From NCBI RefSeq assembly GCF_021134715.1, contig NC_060024.1:12524001-12588000 (forward strand): a stretch of DNA of 64,000 nucleotides. Reading direction: 5' to 3'. The notes beneath the pieces are model-generated. The model made no database searches. It was given only the letters and a program-made list of their open reading frames with translations, and was not told the DNA's origin. This document shows, one piece after another, positions 13,131 through 27,500 of this stretch (its first letter is position 1; each line of letters begins with the position of its first letter). Made by a program: the position numbers and the translations under genes. The stretch comes from Daphnia pulex (taxonomy: Eukaryota > Arthropoda > Branchiopoda > Diplostraca > Daphniidae).

Positions 13131-16100
13131 CTTCTCCTCCTTCTCTTATATACAAACAAAAAACTCACATTATGTACCGTATATGTATCATGATGTATGT
13201 TGTATTATGATGTAATGTATAACAAAACATCCAAGCCGGTATTATTATGTATTATCATCAAGCGAGATAGTATTCATTGCAATGATTTTTCTGATTTCAG
13301 TTTCATTTAATTTTTTTTTAAACTTAATTTCGACCTTTTTTTCAAACGGATGGAAAATTTGTGTTGAATTTCATGAAAAAAAAATGAAAAGGGTAAAAAG
13401 AAACGTAGCACACGTGAGAAAAATAAGAGAATGAAGCGCACCTTTTGTACATCTCCTCCTGAGCCCTTTTTACATCTTCCCCAAAAAAGAGAAAAAAACC
13501 AAAATGAAACACGAAAAATCTAGATGATGAAACCAACAAACTGACAACCAATTTTTTTTTTGTTTCTTTCAAAAACAAAAAACCAAACAAACAAAATACA
13601 CCGTCTGCATCTGTATGATTATTCAAAAGAGCTATAACGGTTTTCTGTGTCGTTGATTCCTATATCAAATCGAGCGTATCAAGAGACGGTGGAATGAAAT
13701 GAGAGAGGAAGAGCCCAGCAGTATAGAACTCTCACTACCTACAGCAGATAGAGAGAGAGTTGTTTGATTGATTGGGCAGGATGAGAGGCCAAGCAACAAA
13801 GCTGAGCAGATGAGGGCGACGACAAGAGGCGCAGACAGACCAGAGAAAATGAGAAAAAGAATTCGATTGAAAATCAGGATTCCCATTTTTTTCCATCAAC
13901 ACAAAGATGTTCGACTTCTTCCTCTTCGCCCTTTTCAAGACGATTTAATGGCTAAACCAATTCGTCATCCGAGGTGTCAAACCCCTCGACCAAAAAGAAA
14001 AGAAAAAAAAAACCTTTTTTAGATCCACCCTCTTCATCCACCCAATTGAAGACCATCATAGGTTGACCACCTTTCAAACCCAACCAATAGAGACAAACAA
14101 GTGATAGCATCACGGTTCACTCTCTATTGATACGAAGCGATCAAAAACTTAACTGAATTTCGATTCTAAGTCTACTACTATTATGGGAGGAATAGGGACC
14201 TACTTTTTCTTTTGTGTGTTGCTGTTTTTATTAGTCAGAAGCCGCAGCTGAGAGGGTCAAGAATAAAAGGTCAGCCGCCATGTTTGGTTGGTTGGTCGGC
14301 TGCTGCGACTATTCTTCTCCTCGGTGTTGTGCGGGAAACATGCAAACACGCCAAGAGGTTCAACGCAGCATTTCTCTTGTCTGTTTGCTGCGTTAGAACT
14401 GCAAAATGAAAATATACAAAGAACATAAGAAGAGGAAGAAAAAAATGGGTTGAGAAACATACACACACACACACAACATGCCGGTATTATATCAAGTTGA
14501 TCGACATTTCGCATGCGTTTGGCTATACGAGCAGCAGCCAAACATACACACCGCCACCAGCGTGTGTTATTATCAAGGCTAGAGTACATTTCACGTGTTC
14601 ATGTCGAGCAGTAAGAAAGAGAGGCTTGGCAAATAAAAAAGAAGACTCACTGGGTTATTCTGTTTGCTGGTATAGACATCTTTTCTCGATGAAAATGATG
14701 CTCACACAAAATGGAGGGAAAAAAACTAGACCACGAGGTACTCCCATGCAAGTCTTTACACACACACACACACTAAAAAAGAATACGACACACACGCCCT
14801 GGTCTGGAATGTTCACAGAGTTAATGTTAAATTGATGTCACACACATTTTTCGATGAAAAAATGATTTTGTACCCTTGTAAAACGTAAGCATTTGTTCTC
14901 AAAGTTAGGCGATACACCACTACCAGACCAGTCAAGCACGTTCGGAAAACTAAATAAAATGGTTTCAATGACAGCGTTTCGCGATTTGTCATAATTGCCC
15001 TCATTAGCAATTAAAAGAGAAAACTCGGCAACTCAGCCTTTTTTGTTTTCAACTTTTTCTTTTCGAAAAAGAAAAACATCAAAGTTATTTAAAAACCATT
15101 TTCAAGGTCTTTTTTCGTGTCTAGATCTAGATCAAAAACAGGGAACTGGTTTGATATTTTTTCAAAGTTATTCTGATTTCTCTGAGAGGTCTTTAGAAAA
15201 CAAAACGAAAACATGGCGTCGATTTCCGAGAGATTTACCCACGGTTCACGGAGTCTTTCTCACGCGAGTTCATTATACTTGCACATAATAATTCAAACTT
15301 CAATTGAAAGCAAACCACGCAGATTGTGGGTTGATTGTGCCTCCTTTTTTTTATTATTATTTTACGAGATAAGATTTGAATACGAGTTGACGATACGACA
15401 AGATGGTGAGGAAGAGATTCGACTTATTCGGCCAAAATAATGACGAGCCCTGAATGCTATACAGTTTGATAGTATCTTACACATGCACACCATTATCAAC
15501 CATCTCCCGAATTTGTTGGGCCAAAAGGAGTTCGTGTTTGACTGACTTTTCAACATTTATTAGCCATGGAACTTGACAATCTTCTTTTCATTTAATTTGA
15601 AAGGTGTTAAAAATGAATCTTTGAAATCTGATCTAAATGTTTATCGGTATGTAAGAAAATGGAATTGAAAAAAAAAGTGTTGATGACATTTTTTGTTTCG
15701 TAGAGGGGGGACTTTGTGTGTTGTCTGCGACGTTGACAAAAATTGGGTGCGGCTTCCGGATTCCGCCAACTTCCGGACATACATCCAAGGTATCCGCCTA
15801 TGTGCACGTCAGTCTAAAAAAGTAAAACCAGAAGAAGACAAGGGAAAGAGAATTAGGAAAAAACAGAAAAATCTGATGCTGCTGTGCAGCTGTAACATTC
15901 GTCCAACATTCCACCTGATTCCGCTGTGGTCCTGGCGGAGGAGAGAGAGAGAGTAGCTGTCAGGTTCTGAGGGAAGAATTTTCGGATATTTTCTCTTCCC
16001 AATAGGTTTAACATTCTTAGAAATGCGGGAGAAAATAATACACAGCACAACAGAAAAGAAGAAGAAATTTCATCGCCGTTTTTGTGTTGAAGAAGGAACC

Positions 16101-17830
16101 AAAAGAGCAGGGAAAAAAGAAGAAGAAGAAGAAGGAACTTTGCTGTGTGCTCCGTGTGGTGGTGGTTGGCTTGGTTGGTTGGTGATCCATCATGGCGGTG
16201 AAGGCCCATGATTGCAAACGGTCATCCTATATCGTCGTGGCCTCGAAACAAGTATTCATGGAGTCTCTCTCTTTCTCTCTGTGTATATATATTGTATACA
16301 TACATACAAGCACTCTGTGTTGAAAAAGAGTGCCAGAAGCCTTTTGGTTTTTCTCTCTCTTTTCTTCTTTTTGTCGAATTTGACGGAGGGGAGGAAAAAG
16401 AAAATTTTTTAATACGTGTTTTTTACCTAGCTGCCTCGAGTTTGGATAATTACAATGCTCGACTCTTTTAAAAACCAAAATGGGTTTCCCCGTATTCTTT
16501 TTTTTTGTTTTGTTTTCCCGTCTTCTTCTGGCTGTTGTTGTTGTGTTCACTCGGCTCCTGCGGCGATTCCCTCCACCATTTTAGACGAAATCGACCGTAA
16601 GTTGATGACGATCAAACTTTATTCTCGTCGTGTGTGTATAAAAACTTAATAAAAACCTGTAAAGTCTGGGAGGTGTGGATCGAAACAAGGCCATCCGTCT
16701 GAGGAAACGTAATGAGCCGTTATCGTTCGATTACATAGACGCGGCGCCCAATAATCAAGAAAAATATAGACGAGTCACGTTCGAACAAATATTGTTTGGA
16801 TTTCCATTTCGTACCGTATTCATTTCGACATTTTGGGTGGAATAGAAACGTCAAAATCGGCCGGCTGTCTGCGTCCGCAACTGTCGTCCCTCGTTTCCTC
16901 AGTCGGGAGATCTCCGTGGTCGATTTCCCCCCTCCTTTAGCGTAGTAAGTGTAGGTCGGCCCATCCATCCATCCATCCAGCCGAGCTTTTGATACTTTTA
17001 CTCGTTGACTGCTGCTGCTGTGTGTAGAAAAATAGGGAATCGTCGAGTGATAAAAGATAATATGATCAAGAAAAAGGAAAGAGAATCTATAGGCGGCTAT
17101 ACGTACTAACCATAAGAGGGGAAAGCTATACAGTGAATCCACACACACACATATATCCAAGTGTATAGAGAAGAGAAGGGGAAAGAAAAAGAAGGTCTGG
17201 CTGCTTGTGTGCTGTATCTCTTTTCTATATGCACTGTGCTCTAGAGCTGCTGGAGAGCTGGTTGCCCTGTGGCCCCTTCGGAAAAGGTCAACGTGAGAGA
17301 GTGAGCTGGAGCTCTGACAAAGACGGATCGGGCCGCGCGTCTAGCGCTCCGACCGTTGTGCAGCTTTCATCGGGGGAAAACTCCTCATTTCCTATTCGGG
17401 AAAAAGAAGAAGAAATAGAAAATGAAGAAATAGAGAGAAAAAGAGTAAGGCCCTTTTTTCTTCTTCTTCTTCCCCCGGCCGTCGCTTACGCCGCCGCGCA
17501 CTACGGATTCTCTGCCGCTGGAAGGAAGACCTTAACATAGCCAACAAAAGAAAGACTAGCCGGAGTTTGAGGAGGGGGGACGATTTTTAAGGAAACTATA
17601 CAGCGCAAAACCAGCCTGGATGCCTGGAATCTTTCTGTTTCTCTTCTATTCTACCGAGTTCTGTTATTTTGTTGGGCGCAACGAGACACATCCTTTCCGG
17701 AATCATTCCGCTCAAAGATCCATTGCAGAGTTGCAAACAAACACACACAATCGGAGGGAAGAAAGAGACATCCTTGCAGCATCAATCCAAACACAAACTC
17801 CATACTATTTTCAGCTGACTTGTTTAGTAG
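13131..17830. other. Intergenic DNA between labial and cnc, labial side
   Basis: No gene is recognised. Short open frames on both strands are made of GA/CT, CA and TTC repeats or homopolymers, and none has the composition of a real protein. A match to the Hox/Exd consensus TGATNNATKR lies at 13765-13774 (TGATTGATTG), but several such matches are expected by chance in a window of this size. Confidence 0.5.
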
Positions 17831-17835
17831 AGGCT

Positions 17836-17852
17836 TCTGCCATCTAGCGATA
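17836..17852 (-). promoter_or_regulatory. CTCF-like site 1
   Basis: The minus strand reads TCGCTAGATGGCAG, matching 12 of 14 positions of the metazoan CTCF core consensus CCASYAGRKGGCRS. It lies between the convergent genes labial and cnc. Binding is inferred from sequence only. Confidence 0.35.
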
Positions 17853-18701
17853 GACAATAACATCAAATACGAAAACTTGAAAATGGTTCCAAATTCAAAT
17901 CGTAATAATTTTTAGCTACCTGCGTTAGGTTTTCGATCTCTTTTTTCATATTCAATACATAGTGCATGCTTAAACAGCATCACACTTGGTCTCTGAATTC
18001 CGAATTCAAGCAAAGTCAACACTCACAAATCACAATAACACTGTGTCATTGCTTGTCATAAAAATAGCAACCAGAATAAAGTTTAAGTATTTTACCTGGA
18101 GGTCTAGTAAGAAATAAAAGAATCATTAGAAAGATAATAATATACAATTGTGGCAAAAGAACCCTAAAATGTTATACTCCACTAAAATCCACTAAACCTA
18201 AACCAAGGGTCGGACACTAAAAAGAAACGTCAGGACATCTATATAGTATATAATTGCTATATGTTCATACCATATATAAGACAATAAAGTACCTGATTCA
18301 TAAATTTGTACAATACCTATGGGAAAGATCCACCCTGTTTTATCATTGATGGTTAAATATAACTTGATTTGACTTTATTATCTAGCTTGATGGTAGCACG
18401 TAGTAAGAGAATTTCACTGTTTTCTTAGATCTCAACACTCATTCCTGCTATCCTTCTAAGATCTACCAGCTCGTTCAAGTGATTTTACAATGGCCACGAC
18501 TTAAGGTCCACAAAACCTGTTTGAAAGTAGTTAAACAAATATGGTGCTAATAACTAGAAACAGTTTCGTCTAACCTAGTTTACCTACATTTCTTGATTGA
18601 TCTCATTCATGAAATTGTAATATATCTTGCACATTGTTAACTGAATGTAAGTGAAAAACTTGTAACATAAAAATGACAGAAAACAAAACAATCGCCCACT
18701 A

Positions 18702-18752
18702 AAGCCATCTAGTGCGGAAAAAAAACAAAAAAAACTTAAGCCATCTAGTATG
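18702..18752 (-). promoter_or_regulatory. CTCF-like sites 2 and 3
   Basis: Two copies of GCCATCTAGT, at 18704-18713 and 18740-18749, 36 bp apart in the same orientation as site 1. On the minus strand the first reads GCACTAGATGGCTT, 11 of 14 matches to CCASYAGRKGGCRS; the second shares the core ACTAGATGGC. Their spacing and shared orientation suggest function, but only sequence supports it. Confidence 0.35.
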
Positions 18753-20748
18753 ACAATTCGTCAACTAAACCAGCCGCAGTGTATACTGTAGTATAGAAAC
18801 CTTCGGGTAAACGGGGTAATTCGGGTAATTAAAAAATAATATAATAATATATTCTGGTTGCTTTTGAAATTAATCCTTTATTCTAAATACGGTACTTTCC
18901 CTTCGTTTAGCAAAAAATTGTTTAATGAATCAATTTAAAAGAATAATCAGAATAGCTGAATAGGGGCGGCTACAGACGGCCGAAAGAACGACTGAACGAG
19001 CATAGGCAATCGACCCAAATGTCTCCATTCACTTTAAAATTTAAATTTTAAATGTTCAAAATTGACAATAAGAGAATGCCAGATAAAACTAATTGATATT
19101 TAAAGTTATAATAAGGCATTGCATTCATTCCATCCGGAAAGAGTAAAAAAAGAAACAAAATCAAGCAAAACTGTTTTCCTTTGTATTATTTAGATACGAT
19201 TGTTGCGTATGCCAAAAAACAAAGTTAATGCATTATAAAGGTATAGGATAAGAGTAATGGACAAATATAATAGTCGAGCACAGATTCAAATATTTGATAC
19301 AAAACAAATTACAGACACGTTAGGCTGTTTACAATTGATTACTATGTCATTTTACTCATTTATAGTTGTAGCCGTTTCACCTTACAGTTAACTGTTTTCT
19401 TTAAAAAAAAATTTTTTACCGTGCTACAAACTCGTTCACGTTTCTTTTTCAAATCACCGGAAATAGCGCAGAGGAATTCCTACGTGAATATATATGAAAC
19501 AAACTAAACAAAAAATCAATCCCTCTTCAAATTTATCCGACAAAATTATTTCCCGTCTTCCTAGTTAGTTTTAGAAGTTCATATTTCGAAATAACGTACC
19601 ATTTTTTTGTTTAATAAAAAAAAAAATATTGAATAATTCCTCGGTAAAAAGAATAATTTGAATGAGGGACTCGCAGCTTTTCTCATATTTTCCCGTCAAC
19701 CGGGAAACGAATGCATGAACGGCGGATTCCGCCCACGTACAAAGGAGCGAATAAGCACCACAAAATGTGAGGAATCCAAACAAACGGGAAAAAAATGAAG
19801 AATTAAAAAAACGTCATTAAATGAAATGATACACACACACAGCCAGGGGATGCCAGAGTTAAGGACGATACGTCATTCGAATTATTATTATATTTATATA
19901 TACTGTATATAAGGCCATCGAAGTGAGCGCGGTATATAAAGATGAACGATTCTTTCTTTTCTTTTTTGGAGGGCCCCTCTAATTGAATGAAGACAAGCCA
20001 CACACACTCACACACGCATACACACGTGATGGGTACGGGAGAAAGAATAGAAGAAACAAAAAACCCGAATGGAATTCAAAACAGAAAAGGAAGTGGAAGG
20101 GCCAACAAAACAAAATAAACTGAAAACAAATGAATGATGATTGATGAAAAAAGAAAAAAAGGACTTCTCGTTCCTCTCTATACGTGAGTGTGTAAGTGTA
20201 TAGAAAAAGCTCGTGTGTAAGTTTCTTTGATAAATGTAGTGTACGAACACGAGCAGAGCCGCGTGAGCCATCTGGATGGAAACACAGCACACACACACAC
20301 CACCACTAAGATTCCTATTTACTAGTATCACTGGCAATCCATTGTTTGTATTCGTTTTTATCCAGGACCAAACAATTCTATGGGATGGGATACAAGAAAC
20401 AAAAATAGAGCCCCCGGTTATGTAATGAATAAGGATCGCTATTTAGTTCGTTCAAACCACGCAAAATGTAATATTCACAAAAATCTCCCAGCTGTCGTTT
20501 CTTGTTTGTTTATGTTTATGTTTGTTTTTTGTATTTTGTTTTTTTATTATTGTTTTTGTTTCGTTTTTTCGTATTTTTTTTTTAGCAGTGGAAACGAATC
20601 GAGTCAAGCAGAGAACAAAAAGACTTCTTCTTTTAGGCTGCTGCCGTCTTAGTGATCCGGCGTTAGATGGCGTTCAATGATCACCAATCCATGCATTTTT
20701 TTGTGTTGGGTAATGGGGTAATCTCCCTCACTTTGACATCAAGACAAT
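18753..20748 (-). other. Probable cnc 3' UTR and flank
   Basis: AT-rich DNA downstream (on the minus strand) of the cnc stop codon, with no coding frame of note. Minus-strand poly(A) signals (TTTATT on the plus strand) occur at 20543-20548, 18877-18882 and, beyond this stretch, 18374-18379; which is used is unknown. TA-rich runs and CA repeats lie at 19.83-20.3 kb. Confidence 0.4.
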
Positions 20749-21539
20749 TTAAGGCTCATTCTTCTGATCTGGTGTTTTTCTTCGAACTCCGTGTAGAACT
20801 GCCGTACTCGACCCACCGCCAACTGGGCCACCGCTTGCGTTACCCACCATTTGGGCGGTCAAGGAACTGGGATCGATCATGACGGGACGATGTTGTCCGT
20901 TACTTGTGCTGCTGTGGTGATTGTGTAAATGCTGTTGATGATGGTGTTGATGGTGGTTCAATTGTTGCTGGATCGGAGGCTGAGGATCGATGGTGGAGCC
21001 GCCATTTGCCATTGCCGTGGCTCGAGGCACCAGCAAGATGTTTCCGTCAGCCGACTGCTGTAAACTGTACTCGTACGGGCTGTAGGGCTGGCCGTCAGAA
21101 TCGCGTAGCGACTGGAACACGTGACGATACAATTGGGCAAAACGATCCTTGATGCGGGTCTTCTCAGCGGAAAGGAATTCGCGCTCTTTATTGAGCCTGA
21201 TCTTGCGTTCGCGAGCTCGCTTCACTTCATCGGCGAGCGTCAAGATCTGGTCCAGCTTGCGCTTGCGACAGTTCTGAGCAGCCACCTTGTTCTTACCACG
21301 GCGGCGGATGTCGCGGATGAGCGACAATTGCGGCTCAGTCAGGTCGTACTTGCTCAGTCGCTCGTTGAACTCGTCCATGGGTAAATTGATGATGTCGTCG
21401 ACCGTCATAGGGATGTTCATGGAGCGGGCCCGTTTTTCATCCCGCGAGTACGCTTCGCTCTCCGAACAGGAGCCGCTAGTTCCAGCTCCCGGCGTCGAAG
21501 CCGTATCACTCACGCTACCCCGTAAGCTTGATCCTGAAG
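20749..21539 (-). CDS. cnc: cnc last exon: CNC box and bZIP
   Basis: Residues 977-1238. It contains the CNC box (IPMTVDDIINLPMDEFNERL), the invariant basic region with KNKVAAQNCRKRKLDQI, a heptad zipper, and the conserved tail SPYEYSLQQSADG. A His/Gln-rich C-terminal extension follows before the stop. The acceptor is at 21541-21540, and the first codon is completed by one base from the previous exon (Ala). Confidence 0.97.
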
Positions 21540-24500
21540 CTACCAGCAAAAATAATAACAAAAACCAAATTTAATTCTAGTCCAGATGTAATGTATCCAT
21601 AGTAAGCAAGAAAATTATTACCTCTATGCTTATCCCGACTGACAGGTCTTTGCGACGTTCCACTGGCTTCCGAACCGAGTGCATAAGTATGATTATGATG
21701 GACGTGGTCCATACCTCGAACATCTGCACGATCGAAAATAACAAAAGAAATTAAGTATTAATTGTGTGTGGATGTGATAAAAAAAGGCGGATTTAACGCA
21801 TGCATCCTTAATTTTATGATCGAGATTCGAGAATTAAACCATACCCCATCTTGGCCATCTAACGTTATAACTTATAATATATTAAAACAACATACGGAGT
21901 ACCGTTCGCAAGAACTGTAATATGCATTTTATATGTTTTCGAGGTATCCGAGTTGATTGAGAGCTTCTTAAAAAATTCAGTGGAGAAATACTGGACAGAT
22001 TGCTTATCAAACAAAAACTACCGCAAATATGCATGCACTCCAATTTCAAAGAAATCGGAGAATTTTAGAGAAAATCTGAATTTTATTTGGAACGTACCAT
22101 GCGGATGCGGAGTGTATTCCATGCCGCAGCCGTATTTCAAATCCATCGAATTCATGCCGCTGGCGCTATCGAGCGGAGTGGAAGGATGCGAATAAAGGGA
22201 GCCTCCACTGGCGGAAGCGCCACTTCCGTAATCGAACTTGGCGGGCGAGCCAACGACAGTCACAGCGGCCGGCGAACCGGGCAAGTCGCTCTGGTCGTGA
22301 AACACACGTTTCCCAAACATCTGATGCTTCTTTTGGGCAACAGGTGTACCGGCAGAGCTTCCTCTTCCACTGGTTGACGCACCTTCAAGTCCACTGGATC
22401 GACCACCATATCCGTAATCGTAATGGCGATATTTAGCACTAAAAACAAGAAAATAATTGTCAAGTCAATGAAGATCGGATGAAAATAAATGAATTTGTTT
22501 CAAACTAATCTTTACCCAGAAGAGTACTCCATGCCGTAGGCTGATCCGGACGGCAAAACGGCGGTGGCTCCGGTTATGGACGTGGTGTTCGAATCGGTGG
22601 CATTGGATGTATCGATCCAGTCACCGTCCGAAATGGATGGGCCTCGTTCCGAACCCATTGAACTGACAGCGCTGTCACTGGTAGAATCAATCACCGTGCT
22701 AGGAATCACTGACGAGACCGCAGGATTACCACCGTTGGCGGAAGTCAGACCGACTGAGTGATTTACTGGTTGGTTATCAAGCAAACGAGGAGTGTACATG
22801 GCTGTGAATAAGAAGAAATTTTAAAAAAATTAAGACGAATTTTCATAGCAAAGAATGGTTAAGGAAATTACTGTCGGTAATGGCCATATCCATCAACTGT
22901 AAATCATCCTCGTTGAAAATGGAAGGAAAGAATCCGTCGCCAGTTTGGTTTACTTCGCCGGTGTTATTCTGTGAATTTTGAAATCAATAAAAACCAATTA
23001 CGTTTCATTTTCAAATGAATCTTTTACTCATTGTTTTACCTGATAATACAAATGCATATCGGCGGTAGTTTCGGTTTTATAAGGAACAGCAGTCTCCATG
23101 GTGTCCGTGCTGTTCGTCAAATTCATCGAGGTTGTTACAGCAGAGCCCAAAGTCACTCCAACGCCTATTCAAATCAAAATTAAAATTCAATTAATGTGTT
23201 CTCATTTTCTGGCAACTTTTGACTGCTTGTTGGATGGCTTACCAAGACCGGGGCTGGGGTAGGATCCGTTTCCGCCTAACTCGGTGAGGGGCGAACCGAT
23301 AGAAACATTTTGGAGGAGGGCAGCTCTTCCGCCTGCATCCACAGCGGAATTGGGATAGACGGGGGTGGCGGCCGAAGTGAGTCCGCTGTAGCCATGATGG
23401 TGGTGGTGGATGGTAGTGGCGGTGCTGGAGGCTGGATGGACACCGTAGCCGTGGTGCGTGTGGACCGGCGAGCTGTTGTGGTGGTGGTGAGGATGGACAG
23501 AGCCGTGCGGCGAATGCGGATGAGGATAACTCGGGTGGGCAAACGCCGGATGCGGCGAGTGGGGATGGTGTCCAAGGGTGTGCATGGCATGGTGCGGATG
23601 ACCAGGATGGTGGGGGTGGTGAGTGTGGTGAACAGCATGCGGATGGTGACCGCTGTGGTGGTGATGGTGATGGTGGCCCGGATGCGAGCTCAAGTTGGCA
23701 GCTGCGGCAGCGGCAGCGGCACCGTCCGGCAGGCTGAGGAAGTTGGCCAAGTCCTGCCACCGATGCTCCATGCTCATCGTGCGCATAAGAGGCATGCGCA
23801 CCTAAAAAAAAATAGTAAACGAGATATTATTTTCACATTCGACTTTTCACAAACCATTCGAAATGAAAGGACTACATTTGCCCACGCATTAGAAACTCTA
23901 GTTTCACATTTGATTCGTTACAAAACAAAAAATCAAAAAGACTTGACTCATTATTTCCATTTCGACGATTACCAAATTAGAAAGTGTGAGGAGCTGCCTC
24001 CTTCTTTTGATTTCTTTCATCTTTTGACCCCACTAAGAGACGTTACAACATATCTTTCTGAATCCACTCGCCACTCCCGCCGGGACCGTGCCCCATCTGA
24101 CAGGCTAACGTGAATAACCCGTCACCGAAAATGGACAAAAATTGCCTCCAATAATCTCGAATAAAAGAAATGAAGAAAGAAAAAAAAAAAGGAGCCTGTT
24201 GCTCTCTCCAGCCGTGTCTCGTTATTTTCCCCTCTGTTTCTGACAGAGAGAAGGAGGTTAACGCAGCGGGGAGTCGCACGTTTTCTTCTTTCTTCTCTCA
24301 CCGCGAAGAGCCCCTCAAGCCTCAAACCCTGTGCACAATGCAACAGCTGAGGGTCTCATGATTACACGATAGAGAGAACAGTATAATGGGGATAGGATTC
24401 CGACAACAACCAACGGCCAACGAGAACCCCCAAAGGGGCGGACCCTCCATGTCACATTATGAGGCTCCTTTTTCCTCTCTCTCTCTTCTATTTCTTGCGC

Positions 24501-27500
24501 ACATCGTGCAGTGTGTGGTTGTGTGTGTCAGGAGCCTCAAGCAGCGAATGGTGCGCTCTCCACAAACACCAGCAGATCAACCCGCCCCTTTTCACTCCCC
24601 TCCTACCCTCATGCTCCTACACACAACACGTCAGACCAATCTCCGACAGACCCCGATTCGCTCAACCGCCCCAATAGCCAAATCATGAAAAAAGGAGAAG
24701 AAACGGGGGCTGGCAAACAATGAAGAAAAATTCATTTTTGTTGTCGCTGGTCGCTGTTCGATAAATACAAATTTACAAATAAAAAAGCGCGAATAGATCG
24801 TTATGAAAATAGCGGGAATAGCATTTAAAATCGCGGATACAATAGAGAGTGGACCACACGACAGAAGGAAATGTATACACAGGGATGGAAAAGAATAGAA
24901 TCGCAGAGTCGTAACGTAGCGCTTGCTGCTGCCTAGACAATAGATCCAATAGGACGGCGGCGGTAGGAGCCCATCAGGGCGGTGTGCGGTATCCTTTCGG
25001 AGTACAGACAGAGCCGACAGTTACGTCAGCAAATATCGAAAGCTCGGTGACCGCAAATAAAATAAATAAATTGAACAACAACAGGCGACGGAGGGGGGAA
25101 AAATCGCCCTGGACTTTCCCAGCGGTCAATCCATTTTGTGGTGTAAAGGAATTTGATGGCATTTAAACTCAATCAATTTGACTCTACTATCTGGACGATT
25201 TCAGATCGATCGAGAGCCTACATAAGAGTTAGCCGTCATGAATCGACATGAAATCCGAATCGAAGGAGGGGGGGCCGTATCCAATTCCATCACATGATTT
25301 TTTTTTCTTATTTTCTATTATTCTTCTTTATCTTTTTTCAACATTTTTTTATTTTCCATCTCTCTCTCCCTTCTTTCTGTTGATTTCATTCTTGAAAATG
25401 TCAGGCGGAAAGCGTGAAGGGAAGGAAAAAGTGCTGAATAATGCGAGTTTCCTTCCAATTTTGTTTTTCCATCTCGTGTTATTTATTTATTTTTTTTTAC
25501 TCGTCTGTCTTTTTCTCTTTTTTGTTTTGTTATTTTTTTTTCTTCTTTCCTACCCGCTGCTTTTTTTTTCCTGAGCGAATGCAAATAGGATTCACCAAAA
25601 AGGGGTTGCGCGGGGGCCGGCCGTCCAACCTGGAATCAAATTACATCATCCCGCAATGTGCCGTGTGCGTGAGCAACGGGGAACCGCATCAGACCAAACA
25701 AACGCCTATTATATACCAACGCGCCAGTAAAAAAAAAGTTAAATAAGGAAAATATAAATGGAAAAAGAAACGAAGAAGAGAAATCGTCAACGAAAAAAGA
25801 AAAAATGGTCGATTCTGTCAATATTGACACGGGCCGCGATGTATATACAGTCGGCTTGGGAATGAACAAGGGACCTGTGCAGTTCCCAGCTGGTTTCCAA
25901 AAAGGTACACACAACACAGAACCCACACACACACACAATCCTCGAGAAAAAGAAAAAAGAATCGAGAAAATTAAACTCTACATTGATTCTTGTTTATTCT
26001 TCTTTTGCGCAACGACGACCGCGTCGAGTACAAGATCACGACCCAATCGGCAAACAGACACAACTTTGTGCCCAATTCTATTGAAAACGAACTTCACGCG
26101 AAGTTTCAAGGCGGCAAGGCGGCCTCAAGGTTCCCGAATGTTCGTGCAGACAATAGCCAAGGTTCTAAGGCGTGACCTACTTCAAATCGTTCGTATCATA
26201 TGCAAAAAAGATAAAAAATGAGGCCAAGATCCAATGCAACGAATCGATCGATTGTTACACTCGATGTTTTTATTAAGAATTCAATAGGCGAATTTTAAAA
26301 ATATTCCGCCGTTATCTGACATCACTCCTTTAAATGCCTCAAGGGCTATCCGGAGTGATTATTTTGCCATTAGATATTCAACGTCAACAACGAAAATAGC
26401 GACAACAGCAGTCAACTCTTCAAATATGCCCAACACATCCAAAAAAAGGAGAAGAAGATTCTTCCTGGCGAGTCCCCTACAATTAGCGTGTCCCTCGCTT
26501 ATTCCCTCGCTCTTCTCAACTTTCATCGGAAATTTGTCCTTTTTCCCCCCCAAAGTCCACCTGAATGTCCACCATTATTGACACAATGCGACTCCTCCTG
26601 TGTCCTCTTCTTGGGATTCGGCCATTACCACACGCCGGCCTACTGCTATCACAATTGACACTTCTCTTTTCCGACCCTTGGAAGAAATACGAAAACGATG
26701 TCCTACCTGGCAGATAGTGTGTACATTCCACATTCGAGGAAACGTTGGGAAAACTCTTCAAATTTCGACAATCAAAATCATTTGAAGGGTCCTACGAATT
26801 TTGACCTAACGGATACTCATTTCCCTTCGAATTCAATCGCTCAATTGATGCAACCAAAACATTTACCCTAGTCTATTTTTCTTTTTTTTCAAAGTCGGTT
26901 GTTATGTTTGGAATGACCGCTAGTCGCCGAAGCGATAGGTAAAATAACAAGAACATTATTCACAAAGCGGGTCGGAATTACAAGAGGCAAAAGGCCTGTG
27001 TGCTGTGTTACTCCTGCTGGTCCCACTTTTTCATTAATCAAGAAACTTGTCGAAGCCCAGGAGGGAGAAAAACAAGAACAATTTTACTGGACCTGAAAAG
27101 CTTCGGAGCCGAATAAGAAAATGATCCCAGCAAGAAAGAAGAAAAACGACTTGGAGGATTAGTTTTTGAGAGGGGGTGAAATGGGAGGGGGGTTGCCGAA
27201 AAGGAAGGTAGGCGCGGTGTGGTGAAATTCGACAGGCCACAAACGAAGTCACGGCCGCAGCTGCACGACCAGCCCAAAATCACCCACCCACCCAACCAGC
27301 CGAAGAGCCAATCATCTTGTGTATGTGTGTGAGAGAGTCTACAACAAGTCTACCTTCGGGGTAGATGTAAACTTCATTAATTACACCACCTTCCCATTTT
27401 TCTGGTTTTCCTTTTTTATTTTCTTTCGATGCGCAGCGCACGTCTGGCCGGGGGTCAAAACACAATGGGCGGTCGGGATTTTTCCTTTTTTTCCATCTCC

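Noticed and set aside
17205..17540. 111-codon plus-strand frame between labial and cnc
   Set aside because: Composition follows GA and TTC repeats in its second half; no domain, no splice structure.
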